Shown here: positions 22,871-23,754 of the stretch, one piece after another
How the letters are laid out: the number at the start of each line of letters is the position of its first letter
How positions within the stretch are numbered: the stretch's first letter is position 1
Assembly: GCA_026770585.1 (NCBI GenBank)
Contig: MU647178.1
Span: 124,253 to 148,006 of the forward strand
Reading direction: 5' to 3'
From: Baffinella frigidus
Taxonomy: Eukaryota > Cryptophyceae > Cryptomonadales > Baffinellaceae
Length of the DNA stretch: 23,754 bases
Notes under the pieces: model-generated
Database searches by the model: none
Told to the model about the DNA's origin: nothing
What the model saw: only the letters and a program-made list of their open reading frames with translations
Made by a program: the position numbers and the translations under genes

Positions 22871-23169
22871 ACAACAACCTTGCGGCCAGCGGCTCCCGAC
22901 AATCTCGTCAAGATCGAAGGACTGGGGGACTCTCTACTCCTGCAAGGAAGACGACGCAGCGTGGGGTGTCACCGCGGACCACCGGAGGCGCGCAAGGCCA
23001 AGGCTTCCGCTGTGCGCAACCCCTGGGCCATTCTGGCGAGGACCTCGAATCCGAGGAGGAGATCGACTTTGATTCAGAATCTGAGGGCGAGGTGATCACG
23101 GACCCCGAATCTGGATCTGAGAGTGAGGGGAGAGGGGGGGGGCAGCGGCGAGGACGAGGAGTGATCTGA
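22871..23169 (+). CDS. Candidate acidic C-terminal exon, frame ambiguous
   Basis: One frame reads VDNNLAASGSRQ ... GEDLESEEEIDFDSESEGEV then ITDPESGSESEGRGGGQRRG and stop, an acidic Ser/Glu tail like that of the gene ending at 18847. Other frames are also credible over 22885-23040 (RSKDWGTLYSCKEDDAAWG; LVKIEGLGDSLLLQGRRR), so splicing inside this block is likely. R3 tandem units follow within about 30 bp. Confidence 0.42.
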
Positions 23170-23197
23170 GAGTGAGGGGGGGGCGGGGTGTCGAGCG

Positions 23198-23310
23198 CGA
23201 GCGAAGAGAAGGCAGACGTTTCCACTGCCTTACTTACTAATTCATAAAGAGAAGGAGGGCGTTTCCCCCGCGTTTCTTAATAATTCATAAAGAGGGCGGG
23301 CGTTTTCAGA
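23198..23310 (+). repeat. R3 tandem units downstream of acidic exon
   Basis: Three diverged units with AATTCATAAAGAGA..GGGCGTTTCC; relatives at 19266-19365. Confidence 0.75.
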
Positions 23311-23699
23311 ATGCACGCTTCTTATGAGCGAGGTACCCGCTCAAAACAACAGCAGCAGACTTCAAGTAGACACACGTCGGTTTAATCGTCACACATTGCC
23401 ACCAGCCAGACCGTTACACCGCCCTCAATGCAGCTTTTGGCAGAGGGCGCGGGGTCAGTTGAGCCTGCCGCAGGCTCGGGGTCAGTTGTGCCTTCTGCAG
23501 GCTCAACTCCCACTCTCTTTCTTCACCCCACAGGTTCTGCGATCGCAGAGGTGCCCAACCATCGCACGAGTTGACGGAGCCGGAACCAGCCCCCAGCTGG
23601 TCGCGCAACCTCGCTCTCACTCGCACGCCACCTCTCTTGCTGCGCTCACACACCAGCGCTCAGCGCTGATTCTCACCCAGCGCAAGAATTTCTCGCACG

Positions 23700-23701
<2 letters not shown>
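23311..23701. other. Non-coding stretch
   Basis: No exon supported. A two-copy repeat is visible at about 23437-23505 (GGGGTCAGTTG(A/T)GCCT..GCAGGCTC). Confidence 0.5.

Positions 23702-23754
<53 letters not shown>
23702..23754 (+). repeat. 53-base poly-C at the window end
   Basis: An uninterrupted C run to the last base. It may be a real homopolymer or a read/assembly end artefact. Confidence 0.9.

Overview
The window is eukaryotic nuclear DNA from a repeat-rich, GC-rich genome whose genes are cut into many small exons (40-260 bp). The degenerate heptamer arrays are variants of TTTAGGG, the plant/algal telomere repeat. This suggests an alga or relative (a large-genome green/prasinophyte alga would fit; some other protist lineages share the repeat), but I cannot name a species. 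There are no bacterial-style operons, and most long open frames are translated microsatellites or shadows.

Minus-strand gene, about 12.06 kb down to the left edge. I could assemble 16 small exons by hand. GT..AG borders and reading phases agree at every junction except one (exon 6 to exon 7, where the 3' end of exon 6 is unclear). Exons 1-12 encode an almost complete inositol polyphosphate 5-phosphatase (IPPc) domain of the OCRL/INPP5B type, with all catalytic signatures present (GTWNVNG, the QE glutamate, GNKGGV, SHLAA, GDLNYR, PTYKY, PAWCDR, SDHRPV). A linker exon follows. The next exons read as the N-terminal part of a SAC-type phosphoinositide phosphatase domain, and the gene runs off the left end before the SAC catalytic motif. 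If this is one gene, the order is IPPc then SAC, the reverse of synaptojanin. If it is two, they are tandem genes of the same pathway.

Plus-strand gene, about 13.5-18.85 kb. It is divergent from the first. Six phase-compatible exons encode an unidentified protein that ends in an acidic Ser/Glu-rich tail and a basic, nuclear-localisation-like cluster. A (GA)n tract with a 10-N assembly gap lies between the two genes. A third plus-strand candidate lies at 22.66-23.17 kb.

Non-coding part. Introns are filled with telomere-like heptamer arrays, fold-back (MITE-like) elements, long palindromes and several dispersed repeat families. Three patterns stand out. (1) Several introns of the 5-phosphatase gene consist almost wholly of heptamer repeats from donor to acceptor, and the repeat itself supplies GTAAAC donors and CTAAACCAG acceptors. 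(2) The long arrays read C-rich on the sense strand of the surrounding gene, so their orientation flips between the minus-strand and plus-strand genes. (3) Many insertions are bracketed by unusually long imperfect direct repeats (about 20-45 bp), often copying a piece of the adjacent exon. The far right (19.8-22.6 kb) is mostly inverted repeats and CCCTAAA-like arrays, and the window ends in 53 consecutive C.
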